Source: Mermis nigrescens
Lineage: Eukaryota; Nematoda; Enoplea; Mermithida; Mermithidae
Direction of reading: 5' to 3'
Assembly (NCBI GenBank): GCA_036768485.1
Contig: JAVLUZ010000271.1
Span: 2,958,309 to 3,022,308, forward strand
Length of the DNA stretch: 64,000 nucleotides
Shown here: positions 24,210-31,056 of the stretch, one piece after another
Layout: each line of letters starts with the position of its first letter
Numbering within the stretch: the stretch's first letter is position 1
Translations under genes and position numbers: made by a program
Notes under the pieces: generated by a model
Databases searched by the model: none
Seen by the model: only the letters and a program-made list of their open reading frames with translations
What the model was told of the DNA's origin: nothing

Positions 24210-25011
24210 AGTAGTAAGGCGTGTTTCCCTAGGGAGCAATGTTATAACACTAGCCTGTGTTATAGCATAGGCGAGGACGTTAAAATCTGCGCCCTGGCTT
24301 TTCTCAGGGCGCAAGAATTGGGCGTGCCCGGACCTGCCCGGGGAGGGGGCGCGTCCAGCACAGGGCCAGGGCCCAGGGCCAGGGAGAGGAAATTTCCATG
24401 GGTAACCCCGGGTGTTATTACCCAGGGGGTTATTCCCCGGAGGTTATTTTTGAAGAGACGCAAGTCAAGAACCAGCGGTCGGATCGGGCTAAAATTTTAA
24501 GAGTATGTCAAGTATATGCAATGTACAAAATTTTAGCGCGCAGCCTACAGTATACCAGAATTAGTTTACACTTTTTCATAAATCAAGGACCAATGCTTGG
24601 ATTTTGTTCAAATTTTCAGGAAATGATGTATATAGGCGAGGCATGCTATGCACAGAATTTCAGCGCGCAGCCTACAGTATACCAATTTACTGTACACTTT
24701 CTCATATAGTACTCTAACTTTAGGGATAGAGGGCGGATTGGATTGAAATTTCAGGGGTAGTATACATATCCTATTAGAAAACTATTACAAGAGTTTTGTG
24801 AAAATTCCTACAGTATATCAATTTTTTAAAATGCTCCCAAGAAAAATTGTGTGCACGCGCTTAGGCAGGGGCCCAGAGTCAGATGGGGGACACTACCGCC
24901 ACTTTACACTGTATGATTTTCGCCAATCTACGTCAAACACTCATTGATTGATCGTTCGTGATGCATAATATTCTCTTGCTTGCTCACTAAAATGTTGCCA
25001 CAGATTAGCTA
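24210..25011 (+). repeat. Left terminal inverted repeat of the Polinton
   Basis: It pairs with 33690-34474. The outer part includes CCCTAGGGAGCAATG, a GC-rich GGGCCAGGGCC block and the CACGCGCTTAGGCAGGGGCC block near 24855. Pairing continues through GATCGTTCGTGATGCATAAT to CAGATTAGCTA at 25011. The small open frames inside it are unlikely to be genes. Small indels distinguish the two copies. Confidence 0.93.
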
Positions 25012-25067
25012 GAATTAGGGCATTTTTGTAATCAAGTTATAGTGATTATTAGCAGTGTGCAAGTGAA

Positions 25068-25784
25068 TCACCTTGGCAGCTTTAGGTCCTTCAAAAACAA
25101 AACATTGCCATGATATATTTTTATTTGGTACTCTGGCACCAAAGCCTTTTGAATTTTCTCTACAGCTTCAAGCCCATATTTATCTTCATTAATGCTAAGA
25201 TTAGCTTTGTGCATCAGTTCTAATGCTAGCTGCCTTTGTATGGTGTGCCGCATCTGATCTCCTTTTCTTATAGACTCCCATTTTGGGCTCTTTTCTAGCT
25301 TTGCTATTCCTGTTACAACAGCTCGAGGTAGGGATAAATTATCATTTGAGGTGATTTCAATATATCCACCTCCATTTTTACAAAACTCCCTCACATCAGG
25401 TTCAAGGACAGTTCCGGTTTGTTGTTTTTTGTCAATAATAACTATTTTGAAAGCTATGTCCTCGCTTAAGCAAAACTCGTTCTTAGACTGGGCTACATTT
25501 TCTATAATGCTCAAAACCTTGTCAGCATTTATATACTCACGTTGAGTAAATGGAACTAATACAGGCGCATGAAGGCACGGTTGTCTAATTTCAATACCTA
25601 CCAAAGAGTCAGGAAGACAGTCATGCAACATCTGCTTAATAGCTTCCTCAAAAATCTGCTCAAAGACCTCAAACAGATTTGGGCATTTCTTGAAGCGCAG
25701 CAAAAATGCTCTTGCAGTTGTCTTAAACCTACGAACAAAAATCTCTGGGAACTCATGTACTTCAAAGTATTTATTCAGATCCAT
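25068..25784 (-). CDS. Polinton DNA polymerase B N-terminal domain only (238 aa)
   Basis: The intact 238-residue frame matches the N-terminal region of Polinton family B polymerase, as shown by its similarity to 12533-11865: the shared IRQP/ITHP-x-L-x-x-P-V/I-VPF block and LSLPRA near residues 150-160. Full enzymes exceed 1,000 residues. Here the zinc, exonuclease, TP-binding and palm regions are missing, and the frame ends about 60 bp before the inner edge of the left TIR. The stub has no internal stop or frameshift. It starts 45 nt downstream of a minus-strand TATA box and diverges from the small CxxC gene. It may be a leftover of an internal deletion or a domain kept for its own function, such as DNA or capsid recognition. 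The element must rely on another copy's polymerase. Confidence 0.8.
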   Translation of the reverse strand: MDLNKYFEVHEFPEIFVRRFKTTARAFLLRFKKCPNLFEVFEQIFEEAIKQMLHDCLPDSLVGIEIRQPCLHAPVLVPFTQREYINADKVLSIIENVAQSKNEFCLSEDIAFKIVIIDKKQQTGTVLEPDVREFCKNGGGYIEITSNDNLSLPRAVVTGIAKLEKSPKWESIRKGDQMRHTIQRQLALELMHKANLSINEDKYGLEAVEKIQKALVPEYQIKIYHGNVLFLKDLKLPR

Positions 25785-25820
25785 TTCTAATGTAAGAATT
25801 TTATGGAGTGATACTCACCC

Positions 25821-25832
25821 ATATTTATAGAC
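25821..25832 (-). promoter_or_regulatory. Polinton TATA box for the polymerase stub
   Basis: GTCTATAAATAT on the minus strand; the TATAAA starts 45 nt before the ATG at 25784. Only 12 bp separate it from the opposite-facing box at 25845, forming a divergent promoter pair. Confidence 0.75.
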
Positions 25833-25844
25833 ATACAATCAAAA

Positions 25845-25856
25845 TCTATAAATACT
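25845..25856 (+). promoter_or_regulatory. Polinton TATA box for the small CxxC gene
   Basis: TCTATAAATACT, identical to the boxes before the ATPase, the 29652 gene, the pVI-like gene and the major capsid gene. Confidence 0.75.
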
Positions 25857-25911
25857 AATAATGGTCTACTGTTTAACTACTCTTTTTTAGTACTATAAGG
25901 AGAAAATATAA

Positions 25912-26235
25912 GAAATCAGGGAAATCCAAAAGCGTCTTTTTCTGGATGAGGAGAAAAACCCCTATGGCCGGTCCATCAAACCGGCCATAGAGCTATGTGG
26001 GAGTAACTTGGATCGGCCCATGTACTCCCTAATGATCCAGCTTTGCTATTTTTGTCAGAAAAATAGTTCTGAAAGGGACTTTTTCGAAACAAATTCTGGC
26101 AGGTGGTACTTGAATATCCAAATGTGCCCTAGGTGCAGCGAGTTTAATAGAGCCATGCAGGAAGCGGGCAAAAGAGTGCTGAAGCGCTATTCTGATCAGC
26201 AGGCTGAGGAGGAAAAGGCCAAAACAGCCTACTAA
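25912..26235 (+). CDS. Small Polinton protein with two CxxC knuckles
   Basis: An open frame runs from 25912 to the stop at 26233-26235. The first ATG in frame is at 26020 (71 aa), although the conserved-looking reading starts upstream without an ATG, so the true start is uncertain. Two Cys pairs, CYFC and CPRC about 30 residues apart, suggest a zinc ribbon, followed by a charged helical C-terminus. A perfect hairpin with 10-bp arms (25963-25972 and 25980-25989) lies within the upstream part. The gene follows a TATA box at 25845 and precedes P1. I do not recognise the family. By position and zinc-ribbon form it could be a transcription or DNA-binding factor, which is inference only. Confidence 0.5.
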   Translation, partial: EIREIQKRLFLDEEKNPYGRSIKPAIELCGSNLDRPMYSLMIQLCYFCQKNSSERDFFETNSGRWYLNIQMCPRCSEFNRAMQEAGKRVLKRYSDQQAEEEKAKTAY

Positions 26236-26236
26236 G

Positions 26237-26248
26237 TCTATAAATAAG
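26237..26248 (+). promoter_or_regulatory. Polinton TATA box for P1
   Basis: TCTATAAATAAG directly after the stop of the CxxC gene. The TATAAA starts 58 nt before the ATG at 26297. Confidence 0.7.
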
Positions 26249-26296
26249 GGTGCGCGTTAGGTATATTATATATGCAGCTTATTAAAAAAAGAAAGC

Positions 26297-26623
26297 ATGT
26301 CTTCACCCGGTGAACTAGCGTACCATCATTTTATCCGAAAGCTTATTGAAAAAGCTAACAATCGCTACTTGAGCGTCAGAAATGTTCAAAGCATAGGCTC
26401 CTGTTTCTGGGGTTACATGAGCGATGCGTTTAAAGAGGAACAGCGCGAAATTGATAAACGCGAAGCGTTTTGGATTTTTGCATTGAGACTGAAAGCAGCC
26501 ATTTTAAACAAAGATGTTGATTCTTTGTGCGGCTTGTATGCGGCTTTTGATCAAAATGGAAAGAACATGTGGGAAAACATGTATGATAACTGTATTTTGC
26601 AACAAGTAGATCGTTTGTTGTGA
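26297..26623 (+). CDS. Polinton small protein P1 (108 aa), member of a three-copy family
   Basis: It starts at the ATG after the TATA box at 26237. The protein is predicted soluble and mostly helical, with no signal peptide, membrane segment or known motif. The core reads SIGSCFW-x2-MSDAF and later a KDVDSLCGLY block. This resembles P2 (27848-28167: AIGDYFW-x2-MSNQY and GDLCLLFNLW) and P3 (33515-33790: ALGRYFW-x2-LNAEY and RDLPTVANLW). P1 is the most diverged copy and the similarity is partly inferred. The function is unknown. The repeated presence in one element suggests a structural or host-interaction role. Confidence 0.6.
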   Translation: MSSPGELAYHHFIRKLIEKANNRYLSVRNVQSIGSCFWGYMSDAFKEEQREIDKREAFWIFALRLKAAILNKDVDSLCGLYAAFDQNGKNMWENMYDNCILQQVDRLL

Positions 26624-26640
26624 ATTTACAGTAAACATGT

Positions 26641-26695
26641 GCGTTTTCTAAAAACGCAGGCTCCCGTTGCTCTTAACCTCCACGTGGTGGGAGCC
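26641..26695. terminator. Two adjacent hairpins after P1
   Basis: GCGTTTTCTAAAAACGC (26641-26657) is a perfect 7-bp stem with a 3-nt loop. GGCTCCC (26659-26665) pairs with GGGAGCC (26689-26695), with a CCACGTGG palindrome inside. They lie in the 137-bp space between P1 and integrase. A role in 3'-end formation is a guess from position. Confidence 0.35.
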
Positions 26696-26725
26696 GGAAA
26701 CGATCCGTTTGATCGGCCAATAAGA

Positions 26726-26736
26726 GCATAAATATC
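26726..26736 (+). promoter_or_regulatory. Polinton TATA box (variant) for integrase
   Basis: GCATAAATATC, a variant of the common box in which TATAAA reads CATAAA, about 33 nt before the integrase ATG at 26761. Confidence 0.5.
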
Positions 26737-26760
26737 AAGGAATAAAATAAAAATGTAAAA

Positions 26761-27820
26761 ATGGATAAATTGTTGACAATATTATATTATGACCCTCAAA
26801 CTGGGTATACGGGGGCGAATCAACTTTTTGCTCGAGTGAAAAAGTTACGTCCAGCTAGCAAAATTTGAAAAGGTAAAAGCATGGCTGGAAAAGCAACCCA
26901 CGTATACACTACACAAACCTGCAAAGAAACATTATTCGCGTAACAAGGTAATCGTTAGTGGGGTTGATGAGCAGTGGCAAGCGGATTTGGTTGATCTACA
27001 ATCGTTAGCCGACCACAATCATAATTTTAAGTACCTACTCAATTGTATTGATATTTTCTCAAAGTATGCATGGGCAGTGCCACTTAAATCAAAAACTGGT
27101 AAAGAAATTATCGCATCTTTTCAGAAAATTTTCAAATCGTCGGGCCGTAAACCATATAAACTGCAAACGGATCAGGGAACTGAGTTTACAAACAAGGAAT
27201 TTCAGCAATTTTTGAAATCTCAATTTATTGACTTTTTCACGACCAAAAGCGAAATGAAAGCTAGTATTGTTGAGCGGTTTAATCGTACGCTTAAGGAACG
27301 CATGTGGCGATATTTCACTAAAAAGAATACATTTAAATATATTGACATTTTGCCCGATTTGCTTGAAAATTATAATAATTCTTTTCATAGGACCATTGGT
27401 ACATCCCCTGCTAACGTTACCTATAAAAACGAAAGAGAAATTTTGAACAAGGCATTCAGGATTGATAAACCGAACGTTGTTTTTAAATTTGATATTGGTG
27501 ATAAAGTTCGTATAAGTAAAGTGAAACGCACATTCGAAAAAGGGTTCTGGCCCAACTGGACCGAAGAATATTTCATTGTTAAAGAGAAGTTTGCTCGCAC
27601 ACCACCCGTTTATACTCTCGAAGATCAAAAAGGGGGAAAATTAGAGGGTGTTTTCTACGAAACCGAGTTGCAGAAAATTAGTGCAAAATCAGATGATTTA
27701 TTCGTGATTGAAAAAATTATAAAAGTTCGTAAAAAAGGCAAGAAAACTGATTATTTGGTGCGCTGGAGAGGCTACCCGCCTAAATTTGACTCGTGGGTTT
27801 CTGATATTGTAAAGCTATAA
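26761..27820 (+). CDS. Polinton integrase with C-terminal chromodomain
   Basis: This retroviral-type (rve) DDE integrase inserts the element. An ATG at 26761 gives the N-terminal MDKLLTILYYDP...; a single-base break near 26865 moves the rest one frame over, and the main frame then runs open to 27820. The catalytic triad is D in QADLVDL (codon 26984), D in LQTDQGTEF (27170) and E in IVERFNRTL (27272). The central core is followed by an SH3-like region with VRISKVKRTF and a clear chromodomain (residues about 235-277 of the main frame: FVIEKIIKVR, YLVRWRGYP, DSWV). The chromodomain suggests targeting to methylated histones. The stop codon overlaps the next TATA box. Confidence 0.92.
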
Positions 27821-27824
27821 ATAG
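27814..27824 (+). promoter_or_regulatory. Polinton TATA box for P2
   Basis: GCTATAAATAG overlaps the integrase stop codon. The TATAAA starts 32 nt before the ATG at 27848. Confidence 0.65.
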
Positions 27825-27847
27825 TAAGTTAAATCTTAAGATCAAAA

Positions 27848-28167
27848 ATGGAGTCTATTGGTCAGTGTTTTTCAATCATATTCTACATCGTTTATCACAA
27901 TACGCACATTTGTCTAATGATGCCATTGGTGATTATTTTTGGCCAAAAATGAGCAACCAGTATAGGCAAACATTGCTCAAATTTGATGATCATGCTATTT
28001 TGAGCTTCTCAAAGTTTATCAGAAAACGCCTGAAAAAGGGCGATCTTTGCCTGCTGTTTAACTTGTGGGAATTTTTAAGCCCTGAGGCTAGGTTTTACTT
28101 TGCGAACCTCCACACAAAAATCATTGATGAACACATAACTTCATCCATGTCATCAGTATTGATCTAA
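27848..28167 (+). CDS. Polinton small protein P2, family paralog with a likely single-base break
   Basis: The ATG at 27848 follows the TATA box by the usual distance, but a T-run near 27867-27872 puts the conserved part one frame over (frame of 27865-28167). The conserved part has AIGDYFW, MSNQY, FSKFIRKRL, GDLCLLFNLW and SPEARFYFANL. It resembles P3 closely and P1 more weakly. About 100 residues, helical, no membrane segment. The function is unknown. It lies immediately before a 21-bp repeat array and faces the TBP gene tail to tail. Confidence 0.6.
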
Positions 28168-28169
28168 AA

Positions 28170-28442
28170 ATTTGCAAAGTTTGGAATATTTTTTGTAAAG
28201 TTTGGAATATTTTTTGTAAAGTTTGGAATATTTTTTGTAAAGTTTGGAATATTTTTTGTAAAGTTTGGAATATTTTTTGTAAAATTTGGAAATAATTTTA
28301 CATGCTTAAGCATAGTACTTTTGTAAAGTTTGGAATATTTTTTGTAAAGTTTGGAATATTTTTTGTAAAGTTTGGAATATTTTTTGTAAAGTTTGGAATA
28401 TTTTTTGTAAAGTTTGGAATATTTTTTGTAAAGTTTGAAATA
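28170..28442. repeat. 21-bp tandem array, about 12 copies in two blocks
   Basis: The unit is TTTGGAATATTTTTTGTAAAG. Six near-identical copies lie at about 28170-28292 and six at about 28318-28442, separated by a short spacer with CATGCTTAAGCATAG. The array fills the space between the 3' ends of P2 and the TBP gene. Similar but longer units occur at 8.8-9.6 kb. It could affect convergent transcription, but nothing shows that directly. Confidence 0.9.
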
Positions 28443-28961
28443 TTATGTATCTAACCTGCATTTCTCAAGCATTGTCGAAACTATTTTATATGCTCTGTGC
28501 AACTCATGCTCCTGTTTTGCACCTGTAAGGATCAATTTTCCGCTTGTGAACAGCAAAAATGTTATATTTCTGAATTTGTATATTAAGCCAGGAAACAATT
28601 CCACTTCATACATGCATTTTCTTTTCACCAGCTCATAAAATTCGCAAAGATTAATGCGGAACCCTAAATTAGCAGAGCCTACAAACATATGGGGTTTCAC
28701 CTTTAAATCATCACTCCTAGCATTTAATGCATCTACAGCTGCTTTTATAGCACTTTCACCATCTTTCACTGTTTTGGCTCCAACACATACAATTTTACCT
28801 GATTTGAAAATCAGTAATGTTGCCTGAGGTAGTCGAAATACAATTCCTGGAAATCTCAAATAATTGTATTGTGCAGTCTTTGGTAATTTCTGGTATATTT
28901 CTTCGAGGTTAAGCGTATGGGGTAGTGCTGTAGTCAGTAAAATATTTTGTATAGTCACCAT
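28443..28961 (-). CDS. TATA-box-binding protein (TBP) homologue, Polinton-encoded (172 aa)
   Basis: TBP binds TATA boxes and nucleates RNA polymerase initiation. This 172-residue protein equals one TBP core (about 180 aa) and has the two-repeat saddle. Repeat 1 has IQNILLTTAL, LRFPGIVFRL and LLIFKSGKIVCVGAK. Repeat 2 has MFVGSANLGFRI, ELFPGLIYKF and FLLFTSGKLILTGAK. The four Phe residues that intercalate DNA in known TBPs are present at about positions 37, 52, 123 and 138. The hairpin between each pair is about two residues shorter than in eukaryotic TBP. Asn6 of repeat 1 is kept; the matching Asn of repeat 2 seems replaced by Met. I chose the ATG at 28961 because it begins the TBP core and sits 37 nt after a minus-strand TATA box; an upstream in-frame start would run through that box. 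The gene is intact. The host source or virus relatives are unknown to me. Confidence 0.88.
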   Translation of the reverse strand: MVTIQNILLTTALPHTLNLEEIYQKLPKTAQYNYLRFPGIVFRLPQATLLIFKSGKIVCVGAKTVKDGESAIKAAVDALNARSDDLKVKPHMFVGSANLGFRINLCEFYELVKRKCMYEVELFPGLIYKFRNITFLLFTSGKLILTGAKQEHELHRAYKIVSTMLEKCRLDT

Positions 28962-28964
28962 TTT

Positions 28965-28976
28965 TCTATAAATACT
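28965..28976 (+). promoter_or_regulatory. Polinton TATA box for the ATPase gene
   Basis: TCTATAAATACT; the TATAAA starts 41 nt before the ATG at 29008. It lies only 4 nt upstream of the TBP start codon on the other strand. Confidence 0.78.
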
Positions 28977-28990
28977 TCCTGATAAACTTA

Positions 28991-29000
28991 TATTTATACC
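28991..29000 (-). promoter_or_regulatory. Polinton TATA box for the TBP gene itself
   Basis: GGTATAAATA on the minus strand, TATAAA starting 37 nt before the TBP ATG at 28961. The two boxes in this 50-bp gap interleave, so transcription of TBP and of ATPase may exclude each other or be co-regulated. Autoregulation is inferred. Confidence 0.68.
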
Positions 29001-29007
29001 TAAAACC

Positions 29008-29670
29008 ATGATGTTCCAACATCCTTTCACCTGCCTTGTTTCAGGACCAACAAAGTCAGGCAAAACAACATTTGTCAAGCGATTAATTGAGAATAGAGCA
29101 TGCCTGATTGATACTAAAATTAAAAAGATTTGGTGGTGCTTCGCAGAAAATCAGCCTCTTTATAAAAAATTAAATGATGTTTCATTCATAGAAGGGCTTC
29201 CTGATTTTAATTACCTAAAACAATTTAGTCATGTGCCTCAACTTTTGATTCTCGATGATCTTATGCAACAGAGCAAGGGTAATGCCCAGATTGTGCAACT
29301 TTTTACAAGGAGTTGTCATCATTGGAACATTAGCATTATACACATTGTTCAAAACGTTTTCTTTGATGGTCTAAGAACTTCACGCATCAACTCTGATTAT
29401 ATAGTTTTATTCAAACACCCTGCTGATCAGTTACAGGCACAAATGCTTTCCAGACAGCTCTATCCTGCCAACGCTAAATATTTTCTAGAAGCTTATTCTG
29501 ATGCTACTTCTCAGCCACATGGTTACCTTTTAATTGATCTAACTCAAAATGCTAGAGATGAACTGAGGCTTAAAACAAATATTTTTAGCAGGCATCCAAC
29601 TGTTTATATGCAGAAATCTATAAATACTAGTAGAGATATTGCGACAAAAAAATGGGTAAAGAACGATTAA
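29008..29670 (+). CDS. Polinton packaging ATPase (A32/FtsK-HerA type)
   Basis: This P-loop ATPase is expected to pump DNA into capsids. Walker A is GPTKSGKT near residues 13-20 and Walker B is LLILDDL near residue 79. A conserved Gln-containing segment (IIHIVQN) follows at the position of the sensor. Length (220 aa) fits the family's compact members. It starts with two consecutive ATGs at 29008. The next gene starts 19 nt inside its 3' end, and the TATA box of that gene lies within the ATPase coding sequence. Intact. Confidence 0.92.
   Translation: MMFQHPFTCLVSGPTKSGKTTFVKRLIENRACLIDTKIKKIWWCFAENQPLYKKLNDVSFIEGLPDFNYLKQFSHVPQLLILDDLMQQSKGNAQIVQLFTRSCHHWNISIIHIVQNVFFDGLRTSRINSDYIVLFKHPADQLQAQMLSRQLYPANAKYFLEAYSDATSQPHGYLLIDLTQNARDELRLKTNIFSRHPTVYMQKSINTSRDIATKKWVKND
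29617..29628 (+). promoter_or_regulatory. Polinton TATA box for the 29652 gene
   Basis: TCTATAAATACT inside the ATPase reading frame; TATAAA starts 33 nt before the ATG at 29652. Confidence 0.75.
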
Positions 29671-30002
29671 CACGCAATATTGGTTGTTTACATCTCCTAA
29701 GTCAAGCAAAAAAACCTCAAAGAACCGCTATTATAAATACTGCCAGCAAAGATCAAATCCTTTGTCTCTGTGACTGTGCAAACAACTTTCTGAATGGTAA
29801 TATTCCTTTCGATAAAAAGGATATAAATAAACTTCGAAGATATCAGAATCAAATTAGATACCTGGCAAACAATAAGCAGGCGACTACAAAACAAAAGAAA
29901 GATATTATAATACAGGAAGGTGGTTTTCTTCCTCTTTTACTTACTCCCATACTTACAATAGCTGGTAGTTTATTAGCTGATGCAATAGCTGGTAGAAAAT
30001 GA
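29652..30002 (+). CDS. Small conserved-type Polinton protein with hydrophobic tail (116 aa)
   Basis: It has a basic N-terminus, CLCDCANNFLNGNIP near residues 37-51, a Lys/Arg-rich helix, and a Gly-rich hydrophobic end (GGFLPLLLTPILTIAGSLL). This arrangement recurs in small proteins beside the ATPase in other Polintons, as I remember them; their function is unproven. The tail could be a membrane-active or capsid-anchored peptide. The frame overlaps the ATPase by 19 nt and the next gene by 4 nt (ATGA). Confidence 0.65.
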   Translation: MGKERLTRNIGCLHLLSQAKKPQRTAIINTASKDQILCLCDCANNFLNGNIPFDKKDINKLRRYQNQIRYLANNKQATTKQKKDIIIQEGGFLPLLLTPILTIAGSLLADAIAGRK

Positions 30003-30565
30003 AACATACTGAAAAAATGATTCTTATACCCGCTGAAATCAGCGAGCGGACTAAACCTATTGATGTTGTGCTAGATTCCTTGGATAATGAATTGCAAAAA
30101 GTTTTGCATAGCAAACGTATAGCTCCTGAAATAAAACTCATGAAATACAATCAGGTGCTTAACAGATTTAAACGACTATATGAACAAAAGCAGCAGCCAT
30201 ATAGAGCTAGTATAGTTGAAGATACAAAGAATGCATTGAGTGATGAAGATGTGCTTGTTGGTATGCCAAAAAATCAGATCCCAAAGGCAAAACTCCTTCT
30301 TCACTACATTCGTACAAACCCATTTATTGAAATTGAGCCTAATGGTGAGCTTGTGATAGATGGCAATAGAATTGAAGGCTCAAACATTACAGATTTAGTT
30401 AATGATCTTGCACGTGAGCGTAAGAAAATAAGCAGGCACCCTGGCACAAAAGAATTGCTGAAAGTGTTTAATCGCACAAATGTTCCACTGGAAAGTATAG
30501 TAAATAGACAAGGTAAGGAGATTTTTGCTGCAGGTGGGGAATTCGACTGGGATGAAAGTCTATAA
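29999..30565 (+). CDS. Polinton structural-block protein of unknown function (188 aa)
   Basis: Start and the previous stop share ATGA (29999-30002), and no TATA box precedes it, so it probably depends on the upstream transcript by reinitiation or leaky scanning. The N-terminus (KMILIPAEI) is followed by helical, charged sequence with a possible coiled coil around residues 25-65. The C-terminal half has IEIEPNGELVIDG and a Gly/Phe/Trp acidic end. Similar proteins lie between ATPase and capsid genes in other Polintons. The next TATA box overlaps its stop codon. Confidence 0.65.
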   Translation: MKHTEKMILIPAEISERTKPIDVVLDSLDNELQKVLHSKRIAPEIKLMKYNQVLNRFKRLYEQKQQPYRASIVEDTKNALSDEDVLVGMPKNQIPKAKLLLHYIRTNPFIEIEPNGELVIDGNRIEGSNITDLVNDLARERKKISRHPGTKELLKVFNRTNVPLESIVNRQGKEIFAAGGEFDWDESL

Positions 30566-30570
30566 ATACT
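30559..30570 (+). promoter_or_regulatory. Polinton TATA box for the pVI-like gene
   Basis: TCTATAAATACT overlapping the stop of the upstream gene; TATAAA starts 46 nt before the ATG at 30607. Confidence 0.75.
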
Positions 30571-30606
30571 TATCACATATAATTTATTCAAAACAAAATT
30601 ACAAAA

Positions 30607-31056
30607 ATGCACGTTCAATTCAATCCTAACGATTACAACATTTGGTTGGACTACTACACAGGGCAGGCTGCCCAAACAGGCTATGGGTTGGAAGGGTATA
30701 AAGGCATCCCATACCAGCGGGGCGTAGGTCTTGGCAGTTTTTTCCGTTCGCTTTTTAGAATGGCAGTCCCAGTTTTGCAGTCAATTGGTAAGCGAGTTGG
30801 AAAACATGCTCTAGTTGCAGGTTCAAACATAGCGTCTGATTTGGCCCAGGGAAAACCGCTTTTTGAGTCTACTAAAGAACACTCAAAGCGAGAAGCTGCT
30901 CAATTGTTTGATGAAGCCTCTCATGCCCTTCAGCAGCAGCAAGGAGAGGGTCTTGGTAGCCGCCCAAAGTCTATAAATACTAGCATGATAGATGCTTTTT
31001 CAAAACAAAAAAATGGCTCTCGTAAACGGAAAATCTATCCCCAGTACCAAGACTGA
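30607..31056 (+). CDS. pVI/pX-like minor virion protein (149 aa)
   Basis: Just before the major capsid gene, this protein has a short N-terminal part with YKGIPYQRG, then a Gly-rich amphipathic helix (GLGSFFRSLFRMAVPVLQS) and KHALVAGSNIASD, with a basic C-terminus (RKRKIYPQY). The layout resembles adenovirus pVI/pX-type cement and membrane-lytic proteins, and similar genes occur at this place in other Polintons. The assignment rests on composition and position, not strong sequence identity. Its 3' end overlaps the major capsid start at 31013 in another frame. Confidence 0.7.
   Translation: MHVQFNPNDYNIWLDYYTGQAAQTGYGLEGYKGIPYQRGVGLGSFFRSLFRMAVPVLQSIGKRVGKHALVAGSNIASDLAQGKPLFESTKEHSKREAAQLFDEASHALQQQQGEGLGSRPKSINTSMIDAFSKQKNGSRKRKIYPQYQD
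30970..30981 (+). promoter_or_regulatory. Polinton TATA box for the major capsid gene
   Basis: TCTATAAATACT inside the pVI-like gene; TATAAA starts 41 nt before the ATG at 31013. Confidence 0.78.

Noticed and set aside
28170..28442. CRISPR-like regular repeat
   Set aside because: The 21-bp units are directly tandem without unique spacers, in a eukaryotic element.
29652..30565. Bacterial-style operon from the ATGA overlap
   Set aside because: The gene content, TATA boxes and genomic setting are those of a eukaryotic transposon; the overlap is kept only as possible coupled translation.
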